Part shown: piece by piece, positions 20,651 through 29,063 of the stretch
How positions within the stretch are numbered: position 1 is the first letter of the stretch
How the letters are laid out: each line of letters opens with the position of its first letter
Translations under genes and position numbers: made by a program
Notes under the pieces: generated by a model
The model's database searches: none
What the model was told of the DNA's origin: nothing
The model's input: only the letters and a program-made list of their open reading frames with translations
DNA from: Pilimelia terevasa
GTDB taxonomy: Bacteria > Actinomycetota > Actinomycetes > Mycobacteriales > Micromonosporaceae
NCBI RefSeq assembly: GCF_014647915.1
Contig: NZ_BMQC01000009.1
Span: 62,001 to 126,000 of the forward strand
DNA length: 64,000 nt
Direction of reading: 5' to 3'

Positions 20651-21472
20651 TCAGGCGCGGCGCAGGTAGCCGCCGAGACCGCCGAGGCCGTCGGGGTCCT
20701 CGCTGGCGACGAAGACCGACCGCACGTGCAGCAGGGCCTCCTCGACGTGCGCGTGACAGCCCCAGGCGGCGACCCCCCACGAGTCGGCCACCTTCAGCTC
20801 GGCCGGCCCGGCGCACGGGCGGCCGGTGCCGCCGAGCTGGCAGCGCGGCGGCCGCGGTACCTCCCGCTGCGCGGCGGCGCCGGCCCGCAGCCGGGCGGCC
20901 AGCGCGCCCGCCGCGGCGGCCCGCTCCTGCGCCTCCTCGCGCAGCTCCCGCTCGGCCCGGACCGCGCGCAGGGCGTCCAGCCGCAGCGCGAGGTGCGCGG
21001 TGACCAGGGCGGCCAGGTCCGCCAGTACCGCGGCCCGGGTCGCGTCCAGCTCGCGCGGCACGACGTCCAGGACGGCGACGGTACCGAGGCGGTGGCCGTC
21101 GCCGGTGACCAGCGGCGCCGCGGCGTAGAAGCGCAGTCCCAGCTCCCCCCGGACCAGCGGGTGGTCGACGGTGCGCGGGTCGACCGCGGCGTCGCCGACG
21201 ACGTACAGCCCGTCGGCGAGGAACGCCGAGGCGCACAGGCCGGGCTCGGTACCGACCTGGGTGACGCCGTCGAGCCCGGCGCTGGCGGCGAACCAGACGC
21301 GATCGGCGTCCACGATGCTGACCGTGGCGACCGGGGTGTCGCAGACTCGGGCGGCCAGGTGGGCGATCCGGTCGAACGCCCCGTCGGCGGGCGCGTCGAG
21401 AATCTCGTGGCGGTGCACCGCCGCCAACCGGCGCGGGTCGGTGAGCGCGGCGGCGCCGGCGGTAGCTGTCAA
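20651..21472 (-). CDS. GAF-domain protein
   Basis: A 273-residue cytoplasmic protein. Residues 8-160 are a GAF sensor domain of the type fused to diguanylate cyclases and histidine kinases (RLAAVHRHEILDAPADGAFD, VSIVDADRVWFAASAGL, GLCASAFLADGLYVVGDA, RFYAAAPLVTGDGHRLGTVA). An Ala/Glu/Arg-rich coiled coil follows, and the last 75 residues have Cys pairs but no output domain I recognise. Start taken as TTG 21472 because GGAGGGGGGG lies just upstream. It may bind a small ligand and regulate a partner; the target is unknown. Confidence 0.7.
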   Translation of the reverse strand: MTATAGAAALTDPRRLAAVHRHEILDAPADGAFDRIAHLAARVCDTPVATVSIVDADRVWFAASAGLDGVTQVGTEPGLCASAFLADGLYVVGDAAVDPRTVDHPLVRGELGLRFYAAAPLVTGDGHRLGTVAVLDVVPRELDATRAAVLADLAALVTAHLALRLDALRAVRAERELREEAQERAAAAGALAARLRAGAAAQREVPRPPRCQLGGTGRPCAGPAELKVADSWGVAAWGCHAHVEEALLHVRSVFVASEDPDGLGGLGGYLRRA

Positions 21473-21593
21473 CGGAGCCCCCCTCCAGTGGTCCCGAAGC
21501 GTACGGGGCCACGCCCGCACCCGCGCAGCAGGACCGCCTGACGAGCATCCGTCTCGTACTTTGAGTAGCTGGAAACTCACGCAGAGGTGGCTG

Positions 21594-22499
21594 ATGGCGA
21601 ACATTGGGCGGCGAACGGCGACGGTGCCGCGGCGCTCCCGCGACCCGCTGCGACCGAAGTGGTACGCCCTCCCGCAGTGGACAGCGTGGGGGTCCCTCGC
21701 GGGCATTGCGGGCGCGGTGACCGCGGCGGCGGCCTGGCTGCTCCCGCCGGCTCCGCCCCCGCCGCCGGCCGCGCCCGCGCCGCCGGCCGCCACCGCGCCC
21801 CCGCCCGGTGCCCCCGCGGCCGGGATCAGCCCCGGCGTGCCGATCGCCGTTGCCGGCGCCGCGGCGCCGGCCGCCGGCTCCGGCGTGTCGACCGTCCACA
21901 TCACGCAGTGGCGGTCGACAGTGGAGGCGGGGCGGGGCACTCTCTACGTGGAGGGCGGCTACACCGGGGCGCTCGGCGCCCGGGAGCAGATCCGGGTGGT
22001 CGCCGTCGCCTCGGCCGGCGGCGCGGCCCGGGACGGCGGCGCCCAGACCTGGCACGTGTCGCCGCAGGCCGCCATCCTCGGCGGCGGCCGGTGGTCGGTC
22101 CGGTGGCCGCTCACCGCGCCCCTGGTCGACGTGGACATCCGCGCGGTCCGCTGGGCCCCGCCGGGCCTGGTGACCCACGGCGTCTGCCCGGACATCCCGC
22201 CCGCGCTGCGCCCGTACGGCTGCCACGGGTACGGCGGGACGCGGCTCGACCTCGCCCGCCGCGGCCCGCGGCTCGTCGAGCTGGGCGACCGGCGGTACCT
22301 GCGGCTCGCGCTGGGCCCGCCGTCGGCCCCCGCCGCCGGGGCGCCGGGCGACGGGGACGGCTGGCCGGCCAGCGCGCCGCGGCGCGTGCGCCTGCCGGCG
22401 GCGGCGGCGTGGCCGAAGGCGGAGCTGGCGCCCGCCGACCGGGCGCTGTGCCGCCAGGGCCTCCTCGACCGCGCGGACGTCACCACCTGCGCGCGGTGA
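21594..22499 (+). CDS. Membrane-anchored protein with Pro/Ala-rich linker, unknown function
   Basis: A 301-residue protein. A basic N-terminus (RRTATVPRRSRDP) precedes one membrane helix at about residues 30-52, then a Pro/Ala-rich linker of about 35 residues, and an extracytoplasmic domain of about 200 residues starting STVHITQWRSTVEAGRGTLY. That domain has two conserved-looking Cys pairs and looks beta-rich but matches no family I can name. It ends at a perfect hairpin shared with the convergent NRPS operon. Confidence 0.6.
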   Translation: MANIGRRTATVPRRSRDPLRPKWYALPQWTAWGSLAGIAGAVTAAAAWLLPPAPPPPPAAPAPPAATAPPPGAPAAGISPGVPIAVAGAAAPAAGSGVSTVHITQWRSTVEAGRGTLYVEGGYTGALGAREQIRVVAVASAGGAARDGGAQTWHVSPQAAILGGGRWSVRWPLTAPLVDVDIRAVRWAPPGLVTHGVCPDIPPALRPYGCHGYGGTRLDLARRGPRLVELGDRRYLRLALGPPSAPAAGAPGDGDGWPASAPRRVRLPAAAAWPKAELAPADRALCRQGLLDRADVTTCAR

Positions 22500-22500
22500 C

Positions 22501-22523
22501 CCCCCGCACGCGGCGTGCGGGGG
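22501..22523. terminator. Bidirectional hairpin terminator
   Basis: CCCCCGCACG (22501-22510), 3-base loop CGG, and the exact complement at 22514-22523 form a 10-bp stem between the convergent ends of the membrane-anchored protein and the NRPS-like gene. Confidence 0.85.
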
Positions 22524-22529
22524 CCGGGT

Positions 22530-25500
22530 TCACCGGGTCCGCTGGCGCGGCACGCCGCCCGCCGCCCTCGCCGCGGCGGCCGCGGGTGCCGGCGCGGCGC
22601 CGGCCGGGTCGGGGGCGGGCGGCGCCGCGGTGACCAGGCGGGCGGGGTTGCCCGCCCAGGCGGTGCGGGCACTGACCTGCTCGCCCTTCATGAGGAACGA
22701 GTCGGGTCCGATGACCGCCCCGTCCTCCACCGTCACCCCGTAGTGGACGAACGCGCGCACCCCGAGCGTGCAGCCGGCGCCGAGGGTCGTGTGGTCGGAC
22801 TTGAACGCGCCCTCCTCCAGTGAGTGCGACTGGATGCCGCTGCCGGCGTTCAGCGTGCAGTCGTCGCCGACCGCGGCCAGCCGCCGCTCGGTGATCCAGA
22901 ATCCGTCGTCGAACACCCGCCGGCCGATGCGCACGCCCTGGCAGCGCCAGATCAGGTTCTTGAACGGCGTACCGTCGAACGCCCGCGCGAAGTCCACCAG
23001 CGGCACCTTCCAGAACCGCTCGTGCCACCAGAAGTACGGGTCGTAGATGGAGCAGAAGCGCGGACCCATCTCCCCGGTGGCCACCACCAGCCGCTCCACC
23101 GACACCGACAGCGCCACGCCGTACCCGAGGGCGAGCACCACCGCCGCGGCGAACGCCGCCGTCCCGAACCGGTCGTGCAGGTCCGCGGCGGCGAGGCCGA
23201 GCAGCAGCACGCCGAACAGGTACAGCCACCGGACGCACAGGAACGCCGCCATGGTGACGAGGTTGTGCCGGTTCTTGGCGGCCAGTCGGCGCGCGAACTC
23301 CTCGCCGCTCTTGAGGTCGTCGAAGCTGCTGTCGCGGCGCACCGCGCGCGGGATCTCGAAGGGCGGCGAGCCGAGCAGGCCGACCCCCGTGCGGACCGGC
23401 CCGTCGACGGGCACCATCACCTTGGTGCCGAGCAGGCAGTCGTCGCCGACCCGCCCGTCGGCCGGGTAGTGGATGTTGTTGCCGACGAAGCTGCCGGCGC
23501 CGATCCGGGTGTGCCGGAGCTGGAACGACGTGCTGGAGTAGTCGGCGTTGTTGAAGGTCAGGCCGTCGGAGACCATCGTGCCGGTGCCCACGTGGGTCAG
23601 GAACGGGCTGTCGTGGCGGACCAGCATCCCGAAGTTGGAGCCGGTCTGGACGATCCGGCCCAGGTCGTAGCCGATGGCGCGCAGGAAGTGGACGATGTAC
23701 GAGCTGTCGCCGAACAGGTAGGTGAAGGTGCGGCGGTTCGTCAGCCGGGTGACGGTCCGGTGGACGGCGTAGTGGAAGCCGTACAGCGGGTACACCCGGT
23801 CCGGGCGGCCGGCCCGGTGCAGCAGCCGCGGGACGGTGACCACGACGGCCAGCCCGACGAGAAGGCCGCCCAGGTACAGCACCAGTGAGCTGACCAGCGC
23901 GTCCCGGTAGAACGCCCACGAGGTGGCCGCGCCCTGCGGCGCCATGACCGTCCCCACGACCGGCAGCCGCTCCAGGACGCCGATCAGCAGCGCCAGCCCC
24001 AGCGGCGCGTACAGGAGCAGAGCGCTGACGAGCTGCATGGCGCCGTAGCCGAACCGCCGGGCGGCGCCGCACGCCGCCGGGGCCACGACGCGGTAGTCGA
24101 CCGTCGTCGGCTGGGCCGGGGAGCCGTGCCAGCGGGCGCCGGCCGGGACCCGCTGGCCGCGGTGCAGCGCGGAGGTGTGCCCGAGCTGCCCGCCGTCGCC
24201 CACCGCGGTGTCGATGTCCAGGACCGCGGCCTGGCCCACGAAGGCGTCCCGGCCGAGCGTCACCGGCCCGGTCTGGATCAGGCCGGCCTGCGCCCGGTAC
24301 CCGGGCAGGAAGGCGTCCTTGGAGACGACCGCGTGGTCGCCGATGGTGATCAGGTCGGTGCAGATCGGCGGGCTCGGGGAGAGGTACAGGACGCCGCGGC
24401 CGACCCGCGCGCCGAGCAGCCGCAGGTACACCGAGTACAGCGGCGAGCCGACGAACAGCATCATCGGGCTCCACCGCAGCAGCGTCTTGACCGTCCAGAA
24501 GCGCAGGTACCGCGGTCCCCACACGGGGAACTCGGCGGCGGTGAACCGGCCGACCAGGACCCACTTGGCCACCACCGGCCCGACGGCGAGCCCGGCGAAG
24601 CCGAGGGCCCCGGCGGCCAGCGACCGCAGGTAGGTGTCCACCCAGCCGGTGCCGCTGGAGACCCACAGGTACGCGGTCTCCAGCAGCAGCGCGCTCAGGT
24701 AGGCGTAGCAGAGGAACAGCGCGAACTGCGCCGCGCCGCAGAGCAGGTAGCGGGCCGTCGGGGTCCGCGGCGCGGCGGGCACGGGCGCCGCCGGGGCCGC
24801 CGCGGCGGCCGCCCCCCGGCCTAGCGCGGCCGCCAGGTCGCGGACCGTCGGGTGCTGGTACACGTCCCGCATCGACACGTCGGCGAGGTCGGAGCGCTTG
24901 CGGATCCGGGCGCAGAAGTGGGCCAGCAGCAGCGAGTTGGTCCCCAGGTCGTCGAAGAAGTGGCTGTCGACGGAGACCCGCTCCAGCCGCAGCACCCCGG
25001 CGAGCAGGCCCGCGAGGACCGCCTCGGTGGCGGTGGTCGGAGCGGTGTACTCCCCCGGGCCGGCCCCCGCCTGGCTGCGGGTGCCGCGCGGCGGTGGCAG
25101 GTTCTTGCGGTCGGCCTTGTTGCTGGGCAGCATCGGGATGTGCGCCAGCTCCTCCAGGTACGCCGGCACCATGTACCCCGGCAGGTGCGCGCGCAGCTCC
25201 GCCAGCACCCGCGCCGGGTCCAGGCCCGCGGTCCCCCGGCGGAGCCGGTAGTAGGCCACCAGGTCGACGGCGCCGGGCTCGGGCTCCCAGGTGTCGACCA
25301 CCGCCTGGGCGATCCCCGGGACCTGGAGCAGCACCGACTCGATCTCGGTCAGCTCGATCCGGTACCCGCGGATCTTCACCTGGGTGTCGAGCCGGCCGAG
25401 GTACTCGACCTCGCCGTCGACGGTGACGCGACCGAGGTCGCCGGTGCGGTAGATGCGCCCGGACGGGTTGTCGGCGATGCCGAGGAAGTCCGGCACGAAC

Positions 25501-26699
25501 GCCCGGGCGGTCAGGTCGTCGCGGTTGACGTACCCCCGGGCCAGGCCGATCCCGGCGATCCCGATCTCCCCGACCTCGCCGGGTGCCAGCGCGCGGGCGT
25601 CGTCGGGGTCGAGGACGACCACGGCGTACGTCGGCAGCGGGACGCCGAGGGTGACCGGGCGGTCCGGGTGCAGCGCGGTCCAGGTGGCGGTGACGGTCGC
25701 CTCGGTCGGGCCGTACACGTTGAGGAAGCGGCGGTCGGGGCGGTACCAGCGGGCGACCAGGTGCTGCGGGCACGCCTCGCCGGAGACGAGCAGGAACCGC
25801 AGGTCCGGCAGGTCCTCCTCGACGGTGGCGAGCAGGGTCGGCACGCAGGCCAGCGCGGTGACCCGGTGGGTGCGCAGGAAGTCGTGCAGGTCGTGGCCGA
25901 GCAGGGTGGAGCCGCCGGGCTTGGGGACCAGCGTCGCCCCGGCGGCGAGGGCGACCCAGATCTCCTCGACGGAGAAGTCGAAGGCGATCGTCATGCCCTG
26001 GTACATGCGGTCCTCGCGGACCACCCCGTACACCTCGTCGGCGACCCGGACGAAGTTGGCGATGCCGGCGTGGTCGACCGCCACGCCCTTGGGGCGCCCG
26101 GTGGTGCCGGAGGTGTACACGATGTAGCACAGCTCGTCGGCGGGGGTGCCCCGCTCGGCGTCGGTCAGGCGGTGCCCGGGCCGGGAAGCCACCGCCGCCC
26201 GCGCGGAGTCCAGGCACAGCGGCGCCGCCCCGGCGGCGGGCAGCAGTCCGCGCAGGTGCTCCAGGGTGAGCACCGTGCGCACGCCGGCGTCCTCGACGAT
26301 GTACGCGATCCGGTCCGGCGGGAACGCCACGTCCAGCGGCACGTACGCGGCGCCGGCCTTCAGCGCCGCCAGCAACGCGACGTAGGTGTGCACCGGGTCG
26401 TCGAACAGCAGCCCGACCCGGTCGCCGGCCGCGACGCCGACGGCGCGCAGGTGCCGGGCCAACCGGTTGGCGCGCGCGTCGAGCGCGTCGTAGGTGAGCG
26501 TGCCGCACGGGCCGTCGACGGCGAGCTGGTCGCCGTGGCCGGCCGCGCGCAGCGCGTCGCACCGCTGCTCGAACAGGTGCTCCAGCCGCTCGCCGGGTCG
26601 CCAGCGGATGCCCTCGGCATGTCCGGCGCCGCGCAGGACGGGCCCGGCGGCCCGGCGCGCCCCGGCGCCGGGCCGCGTGTCGCCGATCGACGTACTCAT
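22530..26699 (-). CDS. Poly(amino acid) synthetase-like NRPS (epsilon-poly-lysine synthetase family)
   Basis: A 1389-residue single-module membrane NRPS. The adenylation domain (about 35-535) has core motifs YTSGTTGRPKG (195-205), FDFSVEEIW (240-248), NVYGPTEATV (327-336), RTGDLGR (418-424) and NKADRK (527-532). The carrier domain has LGTNSLLL with Ser589 for phosphopantetheine. From about 650 onward come membrane helices alternating with three soluble blocks containing hexapeptide-repeat segments (LGRDAFVGQAAVLDIDTAV; THVGTGTMVSDGLTFNNADY; VIGPDSFLMKG). This layout and length match epsilon-poly-L-lysine synthetase, which makes a homopolymer without condensation or thioesterase domains. The upstream partner gene makes diaminobutyrate, so poly-diaminobutyrate is the inferred product. 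By hand alignment the specificity pocket reads about D-F-E-A-L-S-V-V-T-K; the Glu would suit a cationic side chain. Confidence 0.85.
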   Translation of the reverse strand: MSTSIGDTRPGAGARRAAGPVLRGAGHAEGIRWRPGERLEHLFEQRCDALRAAGHGDQLAVDGPCGTLTYDALDARANRLARHLRAVGVAAGDRVGLLFDDPVHTYVALLAALKAGAAYVPLDVAFPPDRIAYIVEDAGVRTVLTLEHLRGLLPAAGAAPLCLDSARAAVASRPGHRLTDAERGTPADELCYIVYTSGTTGRPKGVAVDHAGIANFVRVADEVYGVVREDRMYQGMTIAFDFSVEEIWVALAAGATLVPKPGGSTLLGHDLHDFLRTHRVTALACVPTLLATVEEDLPDLRFLLVSGEACPQHLVARWYRPDRRFLNVYGPTEATVTATWTALHPDRPVTLGVPLPTYAVVVLDPDDARALAPGEVGEIGIAGIGLARGYVNRDDLTARAFVPDFLGIADNPSGRIYRTGDLGRVTVDGEVEYLGRLDTQVKIRGYRIELTEIESVLLQVPGIAQAVVDTWEPEPGAVDLVAYYRLRRGTAGLDPARVLAELRAHLPGYMVPAYLEELAHIPMLPSNKADRKNLPPPRGTRSQAGAGPGEYTAPTTATEAVLAGLLAGVLRLERVSVDSHFFDDLGTNSLLLAHFCARIRKRSDLADVSMRDVYQHPTVRDLAAALGRGAAAAAAPAAPVPAAPRTPTARYLLCGAAQFALFLCYAYLSALLLETAYLWVSSGTGWVDTYLRSLAAGALGFAGLAVGPVVAKWVLVGRFTAAEFPVWGPRYLRFWTVKTLLRWSPMMLFVGSPLYSVYLRLLGARVGRGVLYLSPSPPICTDLITIGDHAVVSKDAFLPGYRAQAGLIQTGPVTLGRDAFVGQAAVLDIDTAVGDGGQLGHTSALHRGQRVPAGARWHGSPAQPTTVDYRVVAPAACGAARRFGYGAMQLVSALLLYAPLGLALLIGVLERLPVVGTVMAPQGAATSWAFYRDALVSSLVLYLGGLLVGLAVVVTVPRLLHRAGRPDRVYPLYGFHYAVHRTVTRLTNRRTFTYLFGDSSYIVHFLRAIGYDLGRIVQTGSNFGMLVRHDSPFLTHVGTGTMVSDGLTFNNADYSSTSFQLRHTRIGAGSFVGNNIHYPADGRVGDDCLLGTKVMVPVDGPVRTGVGLLGSPPFEIPRAVRRDSSFDDLKSGEEFARRLAAKNRHNLVTMAAFLCVRWLYLFGVLLLGLAAADLHDRFGTAAFAAAVVLALGYGVALSVSVERLVVATGEMGPRFCSIYDPYFWWHERFWKVPLVDFARAFDGTPFKNLIWRCQGVRIGRRVFDDGFWITERRLAAVGDDCTLNAGSGIQSHSLEEGAFKSDHTTLGAGCTLGVRAFVHYGVTVEDGAVIGPDSFLMKGEQVSARTAWAGNPARLVTAAPPAPDPAGAAPAPAAAAARAAGGVPRQRTR

Positions 26700-26711
26700 C
26701 GCTCTCCCGCC

Positions 26712-28145
26712 TCAGGCCGTTGCCGCCCCGGCGAGGGCGTCGCCGCCCCGCGCGCCGAGACCCGCGCCGACGGGCCGGTTGCCCGTGGTGCACTCGGTGA
26801 TGGCGTCGACCAGGATCGCGCACGCCGTCTCCAGGAGGTCCGCCGAGACGTTCAGCGGCGGCAGCAGCCGGACCACCGTGTCGTCGCGCCCGCCGACCTC
26901 CAGGATCAGCCCCCGGCGCAGCGCCGCGGCCTGCACGCGCCGGCCCCGGTCGCCGACCGGCCGGCCGGTGGCCGGGTCGGCCAGCTCCACGCCCCACATC
27001 AGGCCCGTCCCCCGGACCTCGCGCACCCACGGGTTGGACCGCAGCGGGCCGAGCCGGGCGGCGAGCTGCCGCCCGCGCTCCTGGACGTTGCGGAGGACGT
27101 CGTCGCGGCGCACCATGCGGACGGCCTGGGCGCCCGCGGCGAACGCGAGCTGGTTGCCGCGGAACGTCCCGGTGTGCGCGCCGGGCTGCCACCGGTCGAG
27201 CCGCTCGTGGTACATGATCACCGCGACCGGCAGGCCCATTCCGGACAGTCCCTTGGAGGCGACGATCACGTCGGGCTCGATGCCGTACTGCTCGAACGCG
27301 AACCACGTGCCGGTCCGCCCGCAGCCGGTCTGCACCTCGTCGACGATGAGCGGAATGTCCAGCTCGCGGGTCAGCGCCCGGACCCGGGTGACGTACTCCG
27401 CCCGGGCCGGGATCACCCCGCCCTCCCCCTGGACCAGCTCCATGATCACGGCCGCGGGCGGGGCGATGCCGCCGTTGGGGTCGCGCAGGGCGCGTTCGAG
27501 GACCGCCACGCAGTTCACGGCGCAGGTGTCCGGCCGCAGGTCGACCGGGCAGCGGGCGCAGTAGGAGTACGGGAACATGTGCACGCCCGGCATCCCGTTG
27601 GCGACCGGCTGCTTCTGCTCGACCAGGCCGGTGACGGCCATCGCGGCGTGGCTGCTGCCGTGGAAGCCGCCCTGGAACGAGATGATGTCCCCGCGCCCGG
27701 TGGCGATCTTGCAGAGCTTGATCGCGGCGTCGACCGCGTTGGCGCCGGTCGGGCCGCAGAAGTGGATCTTCGTGGTGTCCCGCATGGACGGCGGCAGCAT
27801 CGAGAGCTGCGCGTCGATGAAGTCGTCCTTGGCCGGGGTCGGGAAGTCCAGCCCATGGGTGAGGCGGGTGAGCTGGTCCCGGACCGCGTCGAGCAGCTCC
27901 GGCGGGTTGTGGCCCAGCGTCAGTACGCCGGCCCCGGCGAGGAAGTCGATGAAGACGTTGCCGTCCATGTCGCGGACGAGGCTGCCCGCGGCCGAGTCGA
28001 TGGCGATCGGCAGGTGGCGCGGGTAGCTGCGGGCGTGGGACTCCCGGCGCTGCTGCCGATCGAGGAACTCGGCGGACCGGGGTCCCGGAAGATTTCCCTC
28101 AACGCGCGGGCCGGCGAGTGGCGGCGCCAGGTCCAGTGTGGTCAC
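26712..28145 (-). CDS. Diaminobutyrate--2-oxoglutarate aminotransferase-type class III aminotransferase
   Basis: A 477-residue class III PLP aminotransferase. The cofactor sites are visible: GPTGANAVDAAIKL, FQGGFHGSSHAAMAVTG, IVDEVQTGCGRTG and the PLP lysine in DVIVASKGLSGMGLP, followed by GTFRGNQLAFAAG. The whole resembles L-2,4-diaminobutyrate aminotransferases (EctB/Dat group), which form diaminobutyrate from aspartate semialdehyde and glutamate. No ectoine synthase or acetyltransferase follows; instead a poly(amino acid) synthetase begins 12 bases downstream, so it most likely supplies that enzyme with monomer. GTG 28145 is preceded by GGGAG. Confidence 0.85.
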   Translation of the reverse strand: MTTLDLAPPLAGPRVEGNLPGPRSAEFLDRQQRRESHARSYPRHLPIAIDSAAGSLVRDMDGNVFIDFLAGAGVLTLGHNPPELLDAVRDQLTRLTHGLDFPTPAKDDFIDAQLSMLPPSMRDTTKIHFCGPTGANAVDAAIKLCKIATGRGDIISFQGGFHGSSHAAMAVTGLVEQKQPVANGMPGVHMFPYSYCARCPVDLRPDTCAVNCVAVLERALRDPNGGIAPPAAVIMELVQGEGGVIPARAEYVTRVRALTRELDIPLIVDEVQTGCGRTGTWFAFEQYGIEPDVIVASKGLSGMGLPVAVIMYHERLDRWQPGAHTGTFRGNQLAFAAGAQAVRMVRRDDVLRNVQERGRQLAARLGPLRSNPWVREVRGTGLMWGVELADPATGRPVGDRGRRVQAAALRRGLILEVGGRDDTVVRLLPPLNVSADLLETACAILVDAITECTTGNRPVGAGLGARGGDALAGAATA

Positions 28146-28222
28146 AGTCAGACTCCCGTGGCTTCTCGGCGCGGCGGCTGGTGGGGCCGCCGTGAAGCAT
28201 GGTGCCTGCGGACTGTATGGGC

Positions 28223-28257
28223 GGAAACGCGTTTTCCCTAGGTCTGAATCTATTCAG
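28223..28257. promoter_or_regulatory. Two adjacent palindromes upstream of aminotransferase
   Basis: GGAAACGCGTTTTCC (28223-28237, 5-bp arms) and CTGAATCTATTCAG (28244-28257, perfect 6-bp arms) lie about 80-110 bases before the start codon, in an AT-rich patch suited to a promoter with operators. Confidence 0.45.
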
Positions 28258-28262
28258 CTCGC

Positions 28263-28278
28263 TGTCAGGAATTTGACA
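28263..28278. promoter_or_regulatory. TGTCA-N6-TGACA palindrome upstream of poly(amino acid) operon
   Basis: TGTCAGGAATTTGACA has perfect 5-bp arms and a 6-base spacer, the geometry of CRP/FNR-superfamily sites. A closely similar 16-bp palindrome occurs at 46142-46157 upstream of the M6 protease. Its right arm includes TTGACA, which could also serve as a -35 box. Confidence 0.45.
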
Positions 28279-28601
28279 CCCGGAGCCTCTGGCCTGTGAT
28301 TCGCCGCTCCGGTAGCGTCGTCAAATTCTCTCTCGGCCCATTTGCTGACGGAGTATTCCCATCCGCTCTATAAGCCGCGCGCTGAGCTGCGGATACCTGC
28401 GCGATAACCCCGGATTGTGGCGCTAGGTCGCATTGTTCGCATCGTGCCGCGCAGCGGGGTCCCGGGGCACTTTCGTACGTCTCCCGAAGCGGCGCCGCGC
28501 ATTGAGCATACATTGAGGAACCACCCAGGCAACGTTGAGGTTTCGCTATTTCCGCGAGCGGGGCATTCCGCCCCGTCCGGCCCGCGCGCACCTGGCGCCA
28601 C

Positions 28602-29006
28602 TCAGCCGGCGAGAAAGGAGAAGCGCACCTGCCGCTGCGGGTTGTCGCCGTTGGTGTCCACGAGGCAGACCGACTGCCACACCCCCAGCGCCAACTCCCC
28701 GCCCAGGACCGGCAGGACGGCGTACGGGCTCACGAACGCCGGCAGCACGTGGTCGCGCCCGTGCCCCGGCGTGCCGTGCCGGTGCCGCCAGCGGTCGTCG
28801 CGGGGCAGCAGCGTGTCCAGGGCCGCCAGCAGGTCCTCGTCCGAACCGGACCCGGTCTCCAGCACCGCCACGCCCGCGGTCGCGTGCGGGACGAACACGT
28901 GCAGCAGCCCGTCGCCGGTCCCGGCCAGGAAGGCGCGCGCGGCGGCGGTCAGGTCGTGGACGACGGCGGAGTGGCCGGTACGGACGGTGATCAGTTCGCT
29001 TCTCAT
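28602..29006 (-). CDS. YjbQ/UPF0047-family protein
   Basis: A 134-residue protein of the UPF0047 (YjbQ) family: HVFVPHATAGVAVLE, RHRHGTPGHGRDHVLPAFVS and LGVWQSVCLVDTNGDNPQRQ are the three conserved blocks with the His residues of the trimeric active site. Members have been linked to weak thiamine-phosphate synthase activity, but their physiological role is not settled. It is followed by a membrane antiporter gene on the same strand. Confidence 0.88.
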   Translation of the reverse strand: MRSELITVRTGHSAVVHDLTAAARAFLAGTGDGLLHVFVPHATAGVAVLETGSGSDEDLLAALDTLLPRDDRWRHRHGTPGHGRDHVLPAFVSPYAVLPVLGGELALGVWQSVCLVDTNGDNPQRQVRFSFLAG

Positions 29007-29063
29007 CCCCGCAGTCTGCCGCCCCGAACCGCGGTCAGCCGCCCCGGTCGGCCGCGCCGGCGG

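Larger units (their letters stand above)
28146..28601. other. Long upstream region of the poly(amino acid) operon, no gene seen
   Basis: 455 bases, lower in GC than the flanks, between the aminotransferase start and the YjbQ-family gene. It holds three separate inverted repeats (28223-28237, 28244-28257, 28263-28278). Open frames exist in several registers but none has actinomycete codon bias or a ribosome site. Confidence 0.6.

Noticed and set aside
22480-27306. A 1608-codon open frame on the minus strand
   Set aside because: It is an out-of-register shadow of the NRPS-like gene and the end of the aminotransferase; it is Arg/Pro-rich with no domain, while the neighbouring frame has all NRPS core motifs.
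26712-28145. Ectoine biosynthesis aminotransferase (EctB)
   Set aside because: No ectA, ectC or ectD follows; the next gene is an NRPS-like synthetase 12 bases away, so diaminobutyrate supply to that enzyme is the better reading.
28265-28591. Open frames of about 80-110 codons in the region upstream of the poly(amino acid) operon
   Set aside because: They lack ribosome sites and third-position GC bias, and the area is AT-richer with palindromes, as expected of regulatory DNA.
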